From Streptomyces olivochromogenes (GTDB lineage Bacteria > Actinomycetota > Actinomycetes > Streptomycetales > Streptomycetaceae): 64,000 nucleotides of DNA. Shown here piece by piece: positions 15,552 to 24,566 of the stretch. The DNA lies in contig NZ_KQ948455.1 of the NCBI RefSeq assembly GCF_001514115.1, positions 482,709 to 546,708 of the forward strand, given 5' to 3'. Every line of letters begins with the position of its first letter. Position 1 is the stretch's first letter. Both the position numbers and the translations under genes were made by a program. The notes beneath the pieces were generated by a model. That model did not search any database and was not told the DNA's origin. It saw only the letters and a list, made by a program, of their open reading frames with translations.

Positions 15552-17438
15552 GTGGATACGTCCATGTCCGGGCGCGGTCGTCACAGACGCCGGATACGCA
15601 TCGCCGTGCCTGTCGCGGCGGCGGCTCTGGCGGCGGCCGTCGGGGGTGCGCTCCTGATGTCGTCGGCGAACGCAGCCTCCACGCAGCCGGCTCCGCTCGC
15701 CAGGGCGACCGGCACCTCGCCGAGCCTGGCCACGCTGGAGAAGCGGATCGCCGGGGCCATCGCGAGTGACGGCACGGCCGGACAGCCGACGGCCAAGTCC
15801 TCCCCGAGCACGGGCACGAGCACGAGCGCCAGCACGGGTACGGGTACAGGTACGGGCAAGACCGCGACCACCGGTACGAGCACGGGCGCGAGCGCGAACA
15901 CGAGCGGCGCCTCCGTCGACCCGAAGATCATCGGCGGCACGACGACCACCATCACCACCGCCCCGTGGATGGCCCAGCTCCTGTACTCCGACGACAAGGG
16001 CACCAGCAGCACCAGCGACGACGTCGGCTTCTTCTGCGCCGGCTCCGTCGTCTCGCCGACGAAGATCCTCACCGCCGCGCACTGCGTCAAGGGCTACGAC
16101 TGGAAGGCCCACGGCGCCGTCGTGACCGGCACCTCTCAGCTTCCCTCGGGAGGCGGAACCGATCTGCACGGCGGCACCGCCAGCTTCGTATCGCGGCAGT
16201 GGAACCACCCCTCGTACAACGCGTCGACCATCAACAACGACATCGCGGTCCTCACGCTGGACGGGCCCGTCAAGGCCAAGCCGATCCGGATGACGACGTC
16301 GGGCGACACCGCCTCGTACGCCTCCGGCACCAAGGCGACGCTCTACGGCTGGGGCCGCACCTCCTCCGCCACCCAGGACATCTCCGAGACCCTGAAGACG
16401 GCCACGCTGCCCATCAAGTCCGACGCCACGTGCGGCGGCTACTACAAGACCGAGTTCATCAAGGGCCACATGGTCTGTGCGGGCAACCCCGCGACGGGCA
16501 GCGACACCGGCACCACCTCCGCCTGCAACGGCGACTCCGGCGGTCCGCTGATCGTCGGCGGCCGCATCGTGGGCGTCGTCTCCTGGGGCGTGGTGGACTG
16601 CGTCCAGAAGGGCGCGTACAGCGTCTTCACCAAGGTCAGCACGTACGTCGGTGCCACCTATCCGCGGATCGACGACACGAACCTGAGCGGTGACCACAAA
16701 GCCGACCTGTTCGTCCGCAACTCCGCCACCAAGACGCTGTACGAGAAGGACTCCAAGGGCACCTCGTTCGGAGCCCGGCAGTCCTGGGGCGGCTGGAGCG
16801 CGTCGAACGTCGTCCTGCAGGCAGACCTCGACCGGGACGGCTACCAGGACGTCGTCGAGCGCCGCACCTCCAACGGCGACATCCACTGGTGGCACTACCT
16901 GCCGTCCACGGGCAAGTGGGCCGACACCAAGCTCTTCAGCGACTGGAAGACCCGCACCCGCGTCGTCGCCCCGGGCGACGTCACCGGTGACGCCCTGCCC
17001 GACCTGCTCTCGGTCGACTCCGGCGGCGTCCTGTGGATCTACCCGGGCAAGGGCAACGGCACCTTCTCGGCCCGCGTCAAGGTGAGCTCCGGCTGGAACC
17101 AGTACAACTCCCTGCGCGCCCACGGCGACTTCACCGGCGACGGCAAGGCCGATCTGATCGCGCGCAGCAAGACCGGCTCGTACGTCTACCTGTTCAAGGG
17201 CACCGGCAAGGCGGGCTCCGGCGCGTTCTCCAGCCGGATCAAGGTGCGCACCTGGGCCGGCTACAACGCCTTCGACGCGGTGGGTGACGTGACCGGTGAC
17301 GGCAAGGCCGACTTCCTGGCCCGTACGCCCGCGGGCACGCTCTACCTCTACCCCGGTACCGGCAAGGCGACCAGCGAGATCTTCGCCACAGCCATCAAGA
17401 TCGGCACTGATTTCAAGCAGTACGACATCTTCGGCTGA
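15552..17438 (+). CDS. secreted trypsin-like serine protease with FG-GAP repeats
   Basis: A 628-residue exported protein. A signal peptide (RHRRRIRI then an alanine-rich core, probable cut after ANA near residue 41) is followed by a Ser/Thr/Gly-rich spacer. A mature trypsin-type start IIGG lies at 126-129. The catalytic triad His177 (LTAAHC), Asp230 (NNDIAVL) and Ser329 (NGDSGGP) is complete. From about 375 to the end there are five FG-GAP/VCBS-type repeats (pattern GD-x-TGDGKADL-x-AR), which usually form a propeller and bind ligands or surfaces. IIGG deep in the chain suggests a zymogen. Start is GTG 15552 behind a G-rich site. It has its own transcript after the rho terminator. Confidence 0.93.
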   Translation: MDTSMSGRGRHRRRIRIAVPVAAAALAAAVGGALLMSSANAASTQPAPLARATGTSPSLATLEKRIAGAIASDGTAGQPTAKSSPSTGTSTSASTGTGTGTGKTATTGTSTGASANTSGASVDPKIIGGTTTTITTAPWMAQLLYSDDKGTSSTSDDVGFFCAGSVVSPTKILTAAHCVKGYDWKAHGAVVTGTSQLPSGGGTDLHGGTASFVSRQWNHPSYNASTINNDIAVLTLDGPVKAKPIRMTTSGDTASYASGTKATLYGWGRTSSATQDISETLKTATLPIKSDATCGGYYKTEFIKGHMVCAGNPATGSDTGTTSACNGDSGGPLIVGGRIVGVVSWGVVDCVQKGAYSVFTKVSTYVGATYPRIDDTNLSGDHKADLFVRNSATKTLYEKDSKGTSFGARQSWGGWSASNVVLQADLDRDGYQDVVERRTSNGDIHWWHYLPSTGKWADTKLFSDWKTRTRVVAPGDVTGDALPDLLSVDSGGVLWIYPGKGNGTFSARVKVSSGWNQYNSLRAHGDFTGDGKADLIARSKTGSYVYLFKGTGKAGSGAFSSRIKVRTWAGYNAFDAVGDVTGDGKADFLARTPAGTLYLYPGTGKATSEIFATAIKIGTDFKQYDIFG

Positions 17439-17647
17439 AATCGCAGGTGAGCGGGGTTTATCCCCTGCCCGTCCATCACGCACTGTGCCCATCGCGCCAC
17501 GCGGTGGGCGCAGTGCGTTGTGCAACCCTTGCCCGAGTTTCCCCGTCTGACCGTACGGAGTGACCATGAGGCTCTACATGGCGCACCGAACCGGGCTTGG
17601 CCCTGAAAACAGGGGGTAACCGACCGCAACGAGGACAAGAGGAGCCC

Positions 17648-18790
17648 ATGCCTGCCGAGAGCATGCCGGAACCCGGTACACCGGGTGAGCCCGGCACGAG
17701 CAACCCGCGTCAGCGCGCGAAGGGCAGCCGCCGCAAGCCGCGCAGCACGCGCAGCACGCGCAGCAAGGCCCTGCTCATCACGGCCTGGACCGCGGCGGGC
17801 ATCGTGGTGTTGGGGGGCGCCGGCGGCGGGTACCTGTACTTCAAGCTCAACGGCAACATCAAGACCGTCGACATCAACCAGGCCCTCGGTGCCGACCGGC
17901 CGCTGAAGGTCGACAACGGCTCCGAGAACATCCTGGTCCTGGGCTCCGACACCCGCTCCGGCAGCAACAAGAAGCTGGGCGGCGGCACCGACGACGGCAG
18001 CGCCCGCTCGGACACGGCGATGATCGTGCACATATACGAGGGCCACAAGAAGGCCAGCGTGGTCTCCATACCCCGCGACACCCTCGTCCCGCGCCCCTCC
18101 TGCACCGATGCCAAGGGCGTCACCCACGAAGCCGCGACCGGCGTGATGTTCAACTCCGCGTACTCCACCGGCGGGGCCGCCTGCGCGGTGAAGACCGTCG
18201 AATCCATGTCCGGTATCCGCATGGACCACTACATCGAGGTCGACTTCAGCGGCTTCCAGAAGCTCATCGACGACCTCGGCGGTGTTCGGGTGACCACCAC
18301 CAAGAACATCAAGGACCCCGACAGCCATCTGAAGCTGACCGCCGGCACGCACACCCTCGACGGACAGCAGGCGCTCGGCCTCGTCCGCACCCGGCACGGC
18401 GTCGGCGACGGCTCCGACCTCGGCCGTATCCAGCTCCAGCAGGCGTTCATCAAGGCCCTGGTCAACCAGGTCAAGCACATCGGCGTGCTGTCCAGCCCCA
18501 CGAAGCTGTACGACCTCGCCGACACCGCGACCAAGACCGTCACCACCGACTCCGACCTCGGCACGGTCAAGAGCCTCGCGTCCTTCGCCAACGGCCTCAA
18601 GGGCATCAGCTCGTCGAACATGAACATGGTGACGATGCCGGTCCAGTACGACAGCGCGGACGCCAACCGCGTCCTCGTCGACAAGGCCAAGGCGCAGCAG
18701 GTGTGGACCGCCCTGAAGAACGACCGGACGATCCCGAAGGCGGCCACGAAGGGCACGGCCACGGGCACCGCGAAGGGCGTCGTCAGCTAG
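17648..18790 (+). CDS. LytR-CpsA-Psr (LCP) family cell-wall ligase
   Basis: A 380-residue membrane protein. A basic N-terminus rich in Arg/Ser is followed by one membrane segment (about 39-60, LLITAWTAAGIVVLGGAG) and an extracellular LCP domain. The LCP domain shows NILVLGSDTRSG, ARSDTAMIVHI, SIPRDTLV and LDGQQALGLVRTRHG, the conserved Asp and Arg residues that bind the polyprenyl pyrophosphate. LCP enzymes transfer wall polymers from lipid carriers to peptidoglycan. ATG 17648 has GAGGAG just upstream. The C-terminal Lys/Thr-rich tail is low complexity. Confidence 0.93.
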   Translation: MPAESMPEPGTPGEPGTSNPRQRAKGSRRKPRSTRSTRSKALLITAWTAAGIVVLGGAGGGYLYFKLNGNIKTVDINQALGADRPLKVDNGSENILVLGSDTRSGSNKKLGGGTDDGSARSDTAMIVHIYEGHKKASVVSIPRDTLVPRPSCTDAKGVTHEAATGVMFNSAYSTGGAACAVKTVESMSGIRMDHYIEVDFSGFQKLIDDLGGVRVTTTKNIKDPDSHLKLTAGTHTLDGQQALGLVRTRHGVGDGSDLGRIQLQQAFIKALVNQVKHIGVLSSPTKLYDLADTATKTVTTDSDLGTVKSLASFANGLKGISSSNMNMVTMPVQYDSADANRVLVDKAKAQQVWTALKNDRTIPKAATKGTATGTAKGVVS

Positions 18791-18882
18791 GACCTGTCCG
18801 GCCGAGCCGGTACGGAGGCCGCGCCGGGGCCCGTACGAGCCCCGTACACAGGCTCGGGAATAGATCGTCCAAGCCCCCGGTT

Positions 18883-18985
18883 TTGGGGGATGGCGCCAGT
18901 CCTGGCAGACTGGTACGTCGGCTCCGGTTCACGCACCCGCATCCCGCGGTGGCGACCCGGCGCCCTCCCGAAACTAGGAGACACC
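18883..18985 (+). promoter_or_regulatory. rpmE promoter and leader
   Basis: TTGGGG (18883-18888) and CAGACT (18906-18911) are spaced 17 bp and form a plausible promoter. The roughly 70-nt leader that follows is GC-rich with inverted elements. Structured L31 leaders that bind the protein are described for Actinobacteria; whether this one folds that way was not tested. Confidence 0.45.
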
Positions 18986-19207
18986 TTGAAGCGCGACATC
19001 CACCCCGAGTACGTCGAGACGCAGGTCAGCTGCACCTGTGGCGCGTCGTTCACCACCCGTAGCACGATCTCCAGCGGTTCCATCCGCGCCGAGGTCTGCT
19101 CCGAGTGCCACCCGTTCTACACGGGCAAGCAGAAGATCCTCGACACCGGTGGCCGCGTGGCCCGCTTCGAGGCCCGCTTCGGCAAGGCTGCCGCTGCCAA
19201 GAAGTAG
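18986..19207 (+). CDS. rpmE: 50S ribosomal protein L31 (zinc-binding type)
   Basis: A 73-residue protein from TTG 18986, 5 nt after AGGAG (18976-18980). It keeps all four zinc ligands, Cys16, Cys18, Cys38 and Cys41 (SCTCG and EVCSECH), so it is the C+ form made when zinc is plentiful. The N-terminal MKRDIHPEY is typical. A zinc-free paralogue under Zur control is expected elsewhere in the genome. A terminator follows, so prfA is transcribed separately. Confidence 0.96.
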   Translation: MKRDIHPEYVETQVSCTCGASFTTRSTISSGSIRAEVCSECHPFYTGKQKILDTGGRVARFEARFGKAAAAKK

Positions 19208-19216
19208 CGAGCCCAC

Positions 19217-19267
19217 AGCGCCGGTCTTCGGCGTCCCCGGCACGGGGGCGCCGGGACCGGCGCTTTG
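19217..19267 (+). terminator. rpmE terminator
   Basis: AGCGCCGGTC (19217-19226) pairs perfectly with GACCGGCGCT (19255-19264), with a GC-rich inner stem and a TTT following. Confidence 0.85.
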
Positions 19268-19344
19268 CGGTGCAGCCCCCACATTCGTCTTACCTACGTC
19301 CCTGAGCCCATGATGGAGCTGGGGACAGTCCATTGGAGCCGGAG

Positions 19345-20421
19345 ATGTTCGAGGCGGTCGAGGAACTCATCGGTGAACACGCCGATCTGGAGAAGAAGCT
19401 CGCTGACCCGTCGGTCCACGCCGACCAGGCCAACGCGCGCAAGCTGAACAAGCGCTACGCCGAGCTGACCCCGATCGTCGCGACGTACCGCTCCTGGAAG
19501 CAGACCGGGGACGACATCGGCACGGCGAAGGAGTTCGCCGCCGACGACCCCGACTTCGCGGCCGAGGTCAAGGAGCTGGAGAAGCAGCGCGAGGAGCTCA
19601 CCGAGAAGCTCCGCCTGCTGCTGGTCCCGCGCGACCCCAGCGACGACAAGGACGTCATCCTCGAGATCAAGGCGGGCGCGGGCGGCGACGAGTCGGCCCT
19701 GTTCGCCGGCGACCTGCTGCGCATGTACCTGCGCTACGCCGAGCGCGTGGGCTGGAAGACCGAGATCATCGACTCCACCGAGTCCGAGCTCGGCGGCTAC
19801 AAGGACGTCCAGGTCGCGGTGAAGACCAAGGGCGGCCAGGGTGCCACCGAGCCCGGTCAGGGTGTCTGGGCGCGCCTGAAGTACGAGGGCGGGGTGCACC
19901 GCGTGCAGCGGGTGCCCTCGACCGAGTCGCAGGGCCGCATCCACACCTCCGCGGCCGGTGTGCTGGTCACGCCCGAGGCCGAGGAGGTCGACGTCGAGAT
20001 CCACGCGAACGACCTGCGCATCGACGTCTACCGCTCGTCGGGCCCCGGCGGCCAGTCCGTCAACACGACCGACTCCGCGGTGCGCATCACGCACATTCCG
20101 ACCGGAGTCGTCGCCTCCTGCCAGAACGAGAAGAGCCAGCTGCAGAACAAGGAGCAGGCGATGCGTATCCTGCGCTCCAGGCTCCTCGCCGCGGCGCAGG
20201 AGGAAGCGGAGCGTGAGGCCGCCGACGCCCGCCGCAGCCAGGTCCGCACCGTCGACCGCTCCGAGAAGATCCGTACGTACAACTTCCCGGAGAACCGCAT
20301 CTCGGACCACCGCGTCGGATTCAAGGCGTACAACTTGGACCAGGTGCTCGACGGGGACCTCGACGCGATGATCCAGGCGTGCGTCGACGCCGACTCGGCC
20401 GCGAAGCTCGCGGCCGCGTAA
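19345..20421 (+). CDS. prfA: peptide chain release factor 1
   Basis: A 358-residue RF1 that reads UAA and UAG and releases peptides. The P-x-T stop-codon recognition motif (PST, 191-193 in VQRVPSTESQG) distinguishes it from RF2. The GGQ catalytic loop is at 235-237 (SSGPGGQSVN). Length is normal. I chose ATG 19345 because GGAG lies 6 nt before it; an upstream TTG (19333) is possible. It is followed closely by prmC, which methylates the GGQ glutamine of release factors. Confidence 0.95.
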   Translation: MFEAVEELIGEHADLEKKLADPSVHADQANARKLNKRYAELTPIVATYRSWKQTGDDIGTAKEFAADDPDFAAEVKELEKQREELTEKLRLLLVPRDPSDDKDVILEIKAGAGGDESALFAGDLLRMYLRYAERVGWKTEIIDSTESELGGYKDVQVAVKTKGGQGATEPGQGVWARLKYEGGVHRVQRVPSTESQGRIHTSAAGVLVTPEAEEVDVEIHANDLRIDVYRSSGPGGQSVNTTDSAVRITHIPTGVVASCQNEKSQLQNKEQAMRILRSRLLAAAQEEAEREAADARRSQVRTVDRSEKIRTYNFPENRISDHRVGFKAYNLDQVLDGDLDAMIQACVDADSAAKLAAA

Positions 20422-20544
20422 GGCGGAACGGCGGACGGCCGAACGGCGCAACGGCCGGACGGCCGGCCGCAGCTTTGTGAGGCCGTACCTGTTAAGCCCT
20501 GCTCGTCAAGCCGTACGACAACAGCTCAGCCCCGGAGGACCAGC

Positions 20545-21390
20545 GTGAACCTGCTGCTCGCGGAAGTGGCCCAGGCCACCCAGCGGCTGGCCGACGCCGG
20601 CGTGCCCTCGCCGCGCAACGACGCGGAGGAGCTCGCCGCCTTCGTGCACGGCGTGAAGCGGGGCGAGCTGCACACCGTCAAGGACGTGGACTTCGACGCC
20701 CGCTACTGGGAGGTGACCGCGCGCCGCGAGGCCCGCGAGCCGCTCCAGCACATCACCGGACACGCCTACTTCCGCTATCTGGAACTCCAGGTGGGCCCCG
20801 GGGTGTTCGTCCCGCGTCCGGAGACGGAGTCCGTCGTCGGCTGGGCCATAGACGCCGTCCGCGCGATGGACGTCGTCGAGCCGCTGATCGTCGACCTGTG
20901 CACCGGCTCGGGCGCCATCGCGCTCGCGCTCGCGCAGGAGGTCCCGCGCTCCCGCGTACACGCCGTGGAGCTGTCCGAGGACGCCCTTCAGTGGACGCGC
21001 AAGAACGTCGAGGGGTCCAGGGTCGACCTGCGCCAGGGAGACGCCCTGGAGGCCTTCAGGGACCTCGACGGCCAGGTGGACCTGGTGATCTCCAACCCGC
21101 CGTACATCCCGCTCACGGAATGGGAGTACGTGGCGCCGGAGGCCCGGGACTACGATCCCGAACTCGCCCTGTTCTCGGGCGAGGACGGACTGGACCTCAT
21201 CCGTGGCATCGAGCGCACCGCGCACCGACTGCTGCGCCCCGGCGGCGTCGTCGTCATCGAGCACGCCGACACCCAGGGCGGGCAGGTGCCGTGGATCTTC
21301 ACCGAGGAGCGGGGCTGGGCCGACGCGGCCGACCACCCGGACCTCAACAACCGGCCGCGGTTCGCGACCGCCCGCAAGGCGATGCCGTGA
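20545..21390 (+). CDS. prmC: release factor glutamine methyltransferase
   Basis: A 281-residue SAM-dependent enzyme that N5-methylates the glutamine of the GGQ motif in RF1/RF2. An N-terminal helical substrate domain is followed by a Rossmann methyltransferase domain with the SAM loop VDLCTGSGAIALALA. The catalytic NPPY motif is at 184-187. GTG 20545 follows GGAGGA. The gene order prfA-prmC-tsaC is common to many bacteria. Confidence 0.95.
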   Translation: MNLLLAEVAQATQRLADAGVPSPRNDAEELAAFVHGVKRGELHTVKDVDFDARYWEVTARREAREPLQHITGHAYFRYLELQVGPGVFVPRPETESVVGWAIDAVRAMDVVEPLIVDLCTGSGAIALALAQEVPRSRVHAVELSEDALQWTRKNVEGSRVDLRQGDALEAFRDLDGQVDLVISNPPYIPLTEWEYVAPEARDYDPELALFSGEDGLDLIRGIERTAHRLLRPGGVVVIEHADTQGGQVPWIFTEERGWADAADHPDLNNRPRFATARKAMP

Positions 21391-21443
21391 GCGCGCGCAT
21401 CGTGACCCCCAGCCAGCAGTACGTGTACGAGGAGGCCCGCTAA

Positions 21444-22091
21444 ATGGCACGGCGATACGACACCAACGACGCGACCGACCGCATCACCGGTCTGCGTGAG
21501 GCCGCGTCCGCCGTCCGCCGTGGCGAGCTGGTGGTCCTCCCGACGGACACGGTGTACGGCATCGGCGCCGACGCGTTCACCTCGGAAGCCGTCGCCGACC
21601 TCCTTGAGGCCAAGGGCCGGGGCCGCAACATGCCCACCCCTGTCCTCATCGGCTCCCCGAACACCCTGCACGGCCTCGTCACGGACTTCTCCGAGATGGC
21701 CTGGGAGCTCGTCGACGCGTTCTGGCCGGGTGCGCTCACCCTCGTCGCCAAGCACCAGCCGTCCCTGCAGTGGGACTTGGGCGACACCCGGGGCACGGTG
21801 GCCATTCGTATGCCGCTTCACCCGGTCGCCATCGAACTGCTGACGGAGGTCGGCCCGATGGCCGTCTCCTCCGCGAACCTCACGGGCCACCCGGCGCCGG
21901 AGGACTGTGACGCCGCGCAGGAGATGCTCGGCGACTCCGTCTCCGTGTACCTGGACGGCGGTCCGACCCCCGGCAACGTTCCCTCCTCGATCGTCGACGT
22001 CACCGGCAAGGTGCCGGTCCTGCTGCGCGCGGGTGCCCTGTCGGCGGAGGAGCTCCGGAAGGTCGTACCCGACCTCGAGGTGGCGAATTGA
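21444..22091 (+). CDS. tsaC: L-threonylcarbamoyladenylate synthase
   Basis: A 215-residue YrdC/Sua5-type protein. It condenses threonine, bicarbonate and ATP to threonylcarbamoyl-AMP for the t6A37 modification of ANN-reading tRNAs. Visible motifs are LPTDTVYGIGADAF, KGRGRNMPTPVLIG, FWPGALTLV and SSANLTGHP. It lacks the extra C-terminal Sua5 domain, so it is the short TsaC type. The stop overlaps the TTG start of the next gene, implying coupling. Confidence 0.93.
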   Translation: MARRYDTNDATDRITGLREAASAVRRGELVVLPTDTVYGIGADAFTSEAVADLLEAKGRGRNMPTPVLIGSPNTLHGLVTDFSEMAWELVDAFWPGALTLVAKHQPSLQWDLGDTRGTVAIRMPLHPVAIELLTEVGPMAVSSANLTGHPAPEDCDAAQEMLGDSVSVYLDGGPTPGNVPSSIVDVTGKVPVLLRAGALSAEELRKVVPDLEVAN

Positions 22092-22753
22092 CAGCCCCTG
22101 ACGCGGGGCGTGGCATAGGCACGGGGATCACGGGGACCAATGGGTCCCCCAGGGGGTCCTTCCGCATCCTCCACGTCAGCACCGGCAACGTGTGCCGCTC
22201 GCCGATCACCGAGCGGCTGACCCGCCATGCCCTCGCGGACCGGCTGGGCGACCCCCTGTGGGGCGGACTCATCGTCGAGAGCGCCGGCACCTGGGGGCAC
22301 GAGGGCGCCCCCATGGAGGCCAACGCCGAGACGGTCCTCGCGGACTTCGGCGCGGACCCCTCCGGCTTCGTCGGCCGCGAGCTCCTCGACGACCACGTCA
22401 TCAGGGCCGACCTGGTCCTCACCGCGACCCGCGACCACCGCGCCCAGGTCATCTCCATGGGCCACTCCGCGGGCCTGCGCACCTTCACCCTGAAGGAGTT
22501 CACCAGGCTGGTCCGCGCCATAGACCCCGCCACGCTTCCTCCTCTGGAGGACGGTGTGGTCGAACGCGCCCGTGCCCTGGTGCGGGCCGCCGCCGCTCTA
22601 CGCGGGTGGCTGCTGGCCCCCACGGCGGAGGCGGACGAGGTCTTCGACCCGTACGGCGCGCCCCTGCCGTTCTTCCGCTCGATCGGCGACGAGATCAATG
22701 AGGCACTGGATCCGGTGGTAACGGCGCTGACCGGGGTGCGGGCGCGAGCCTGA
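22088..22753 (+). CDS. low-molecular-weight tyrosine phosphatase homologue lacking the catalytic Cys
   Basis: A 221-residue protein of the low-molecular-weight PTP fold, starting at TTG 22088 and overlapping the tsaC stop. The phosphate loop reads S31-T-G-N-V-C36-R37-S38, where active enzymes have C-x-G-N-x-C-R-S. The nucleophilic cysteine is a serine (codon AGC). The C-terminal D-P-Y general-acid motif (EVFDPYG) is still present. It may be a phosphotyrosine-binding pseudophosphatase or use different chemistry; neither is shown here. A 229-bp copy of its 3' end lies directly downstream. Confidence 0.85.
   Translation: MTAPDAGRGIGTGITGTNGSPRGSFRILHVSTGNVCRSPITERLTRHALADRLGDPLWGGLIVESAGTWGHEGAPMEANAETVLADFGADPSGFVGRELLDDHVIRADLVLTATRDHRAQVISMGHSAGLRTFTLKEFTRLVRAIDPATLPPLEDGVVERARALVRAAAALRGWLLAPTAEADEVFDPYGAPLPFFRSIGDEINEALDPVVTALTGVRARA
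22525..22753 (+). repeat. first copy of a 229-bp partial duplication
   Basis: The 3' end of the phosphatase-like gene, repeated at 22858-23086 with an exact offset of 333 bp, no gaps and about 96% identity. Confidence 0.95.
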
Positions 22754-22843
22754 TCCGCCCTTGGTGGGGGTTCGACGGACGGAGTCCGGCGCAGCGACCC
22801 GAAGCCCGGGAGGCCCGCCGGGGCCGAGCGGTGCGAGGGGCGC

Positions 22844-23086
22844 GTGCGGGATTTGGCCCCCGCCACGCTTCCTCCTCTGGAGGACGGTGTGGTCGAACGC
22901 GCCCGTGCCCTGGTGCGGGCTGCCGCCGCTCTACGCGGGTGGCTGCTGGCGCCCACGGCGGAGGCGGACGAGGTCTTCGACCCGTACGGCGCGCCCCTGC
23001 CGTTCTTCCGCTCGATCGGCGACGAGATCAATGAGGCACTGGATCCGGTGGTGACGGCCTTGACGGGGGTGCGGGCGCGCGCGTAG
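22844..23086 (+). pseudogene. duplicated 3' fragment of the phosphatase-like gene
   Basis: An open frame (GTG 22844 to TAG 23084) encodes the last roughly 76 residues of the preceding protein again. Identity over the final 75 or so residues is complete at protein level. The DNA differs at eight synonymous positions plus the stop codon (TGA against TAG). The fragment includes the DPY motif but no phosphate loop, and there is no clear ribosome binding site. It is most simply a remnant of unequal or homeologous recombination. Expression as an 80-residue protein is possible but unsupported. Confidence 0.85.
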
Positions 23087-23198
23087 GTCGGTGTGGGTGT
23101 TTTCTCGGGGAGCGCCCGATAGGCCGTAATACCGGGCGTCCCACCGGTCCCGGTTCTACATTGGACGTAGCGCACCCCGCCGAGGCCCGGAGTCCACC

Positions 23199-24440
23199 AT
23201 GCCGGTCACACAAACGCTGGAAGCGGATGTTCTGCGTCTGCAGGACCCGGAGCTCGCCGAGATCCTGATGGGGGAGCTGGCGCGGCAGTCGACGACGCTC
23301 CAGCTGATCGCGGCCGAGAACTTCACCTCGAAGGCGGTGCTGACCGCCCTCGGGTCGCCGCTGGCGAACAAGTACGCCGAGGGGTATCCCGGCGCCCGCC
23401 ACCACGGCGGCTGCGAGATCGTCGACGTCGCCGAGCGCCTCGCCGTCGAGCGCGCCAAGGCCCTCTTCGGCGCCGAGCATGCCAACGTGCAGTCCCACTC
23501 CGGATCTTCGGCCGTCCTCGCCACGTACGCCGCCCTGTTGCGCCCCGGGGACACCGTCCTGGCCATGGGGCTGCCGTTCGGCGGCCACCTCACGCACGGG
23601 TCGCCCGCGAACTTCTCCGGCCGCTGGTTCGACTTCGTCGGGTACGGGGTGGAGGCGGAGAGCGGGCTCATCGACTACGAGCAGGTGCGCACACTGGCCC
23701 GTACGCACCGGCCGAAGGCCATCGTCTGCGGGGCGATCTCCTACCCCCGGCACATGGACTACGCGCTCTTCCGGGCGATCGCCGACGAGGTCGGCGCCTA
23801 TCTCATCGCCGACGCCGCCCACCCCATCGGCCTGGTCGCCGGGGGAGCGGCGCCCAGTCCGGTGCCGTACGCCGATGTCGTCTGCGCCACCACGCACAAG
23901 GTCCTGCGCGGCCCCCGCGGCGGCATGATCCTCTGTGGCGGCGAGCTGGCCGAGCGGGTCGACCGGGCCGTCTTCCCCTTCACCCAGGGCGGCGCCCAGA
24001 TGCACACCATCGCCGCCAAGGCCGTCGCGTTCGGCGAGGCCGCGACCCCTGCGTTCGCGGCGTACGCGCATCAGGTGGTCGCCAACGCGAAGGTGCTGGC
24101 CGAGGGGCTGGCCGCGGAGGGGCTCGCCCTCACCACCGGGGGGACCGACACCCACATGCTCACCGCGGACACCGCTCCGCTCGGTCTCGACGGACGCAGC
24201 GCGCGCGGCCGGCTGGCCGCCGCCGGAATGGTCCTCGACACCTGCGCGCTGCCCCACGGCGACGTCCGTGGCCTGCGCCTGGGCACGGCCGCGCTGACCA
24301 CGCAGGGGATGGGCGAGGCGGAGATGTCGCAGGTCGCGAAGTTGTTCGCGGCGGTGCTGCGCAACGAGGCCGACAGCAAGCGTGCACGTGAAGAAGTAAG
24401 GGATCTGGCCGGGAGATTTCCGCCCTATCCGGACGAGTGA
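23199..24440 (+). CDS. glyA: serine hydroxymethyltransferase
   Basis: A 413-residue PLP enzyme that interconverts serine and glycine with tetrahydrofolate. Motifs are AAENFTSKAVL, KYAEGYPGARHHGG, the HSGSSAVLA cofactor site, and CATTHKVLRGPRGG with the Schiff-base lysine. ATG 23199 begins 113 bp after the duplicated fragment. Some family features differ from E. coli GlyA (EGYPGARHHGG for EGYPGKRYYGG), so it may be a second, divergent copy; the fold and active site look intact. Confidence 0.92.
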   Translation: MPVTQTLEADVLRLQDPELAEILMGELARQSTTLQLIAAENFTSKAVLTALGSPLANKYAEGYPGARHHGGCEIVDVAERLAVERAKALFGAEHANVQSHSGSSAVLATYAALLRPGDTVLAMGLPFGGHLTHGSPANFSGRWFDFVGYGVEAESGLIDYEQVRTLARTHRPKAIVCGAISYPRHMDYALFRAIADEVGAYLIADAAHPIGLVAGGAAPSPVPYADVVCATTHKVLRGPRGGMILCGGELAERVDRAVFPFTQGGAQMHTIAAKAVAFGEAATPAFAAYAHQVVANAKVLAEGLAAEGLALTTGGTDTHMLTADTAPLGLDGRSARGRLAAAGMVLDTCALPHGDVRGLRLGTAALTTQGMGEAEMSQVAKLFAAVLRNEADSKRAREEVRDLAGRFPPYPDE

Positions 24441-24566
24441 GGGGTACACGCACACGTGTGCACAGCCACTCGTGCAACCATCGTCGCTACCCGGAAGTCC
24501 CCAACCATATGCGCGCATCGCTAGGGTGTGGGGCTGAGATGGCCAGCGAGACCTGTGGGGAAGCCC

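Noticed and set aside
22088..22753. Active tyrosine phosphatase
   Set aside because: The nucleophilic Cys is replaced by Ser, so the plain enzyme name would overstate what the sequence supports.
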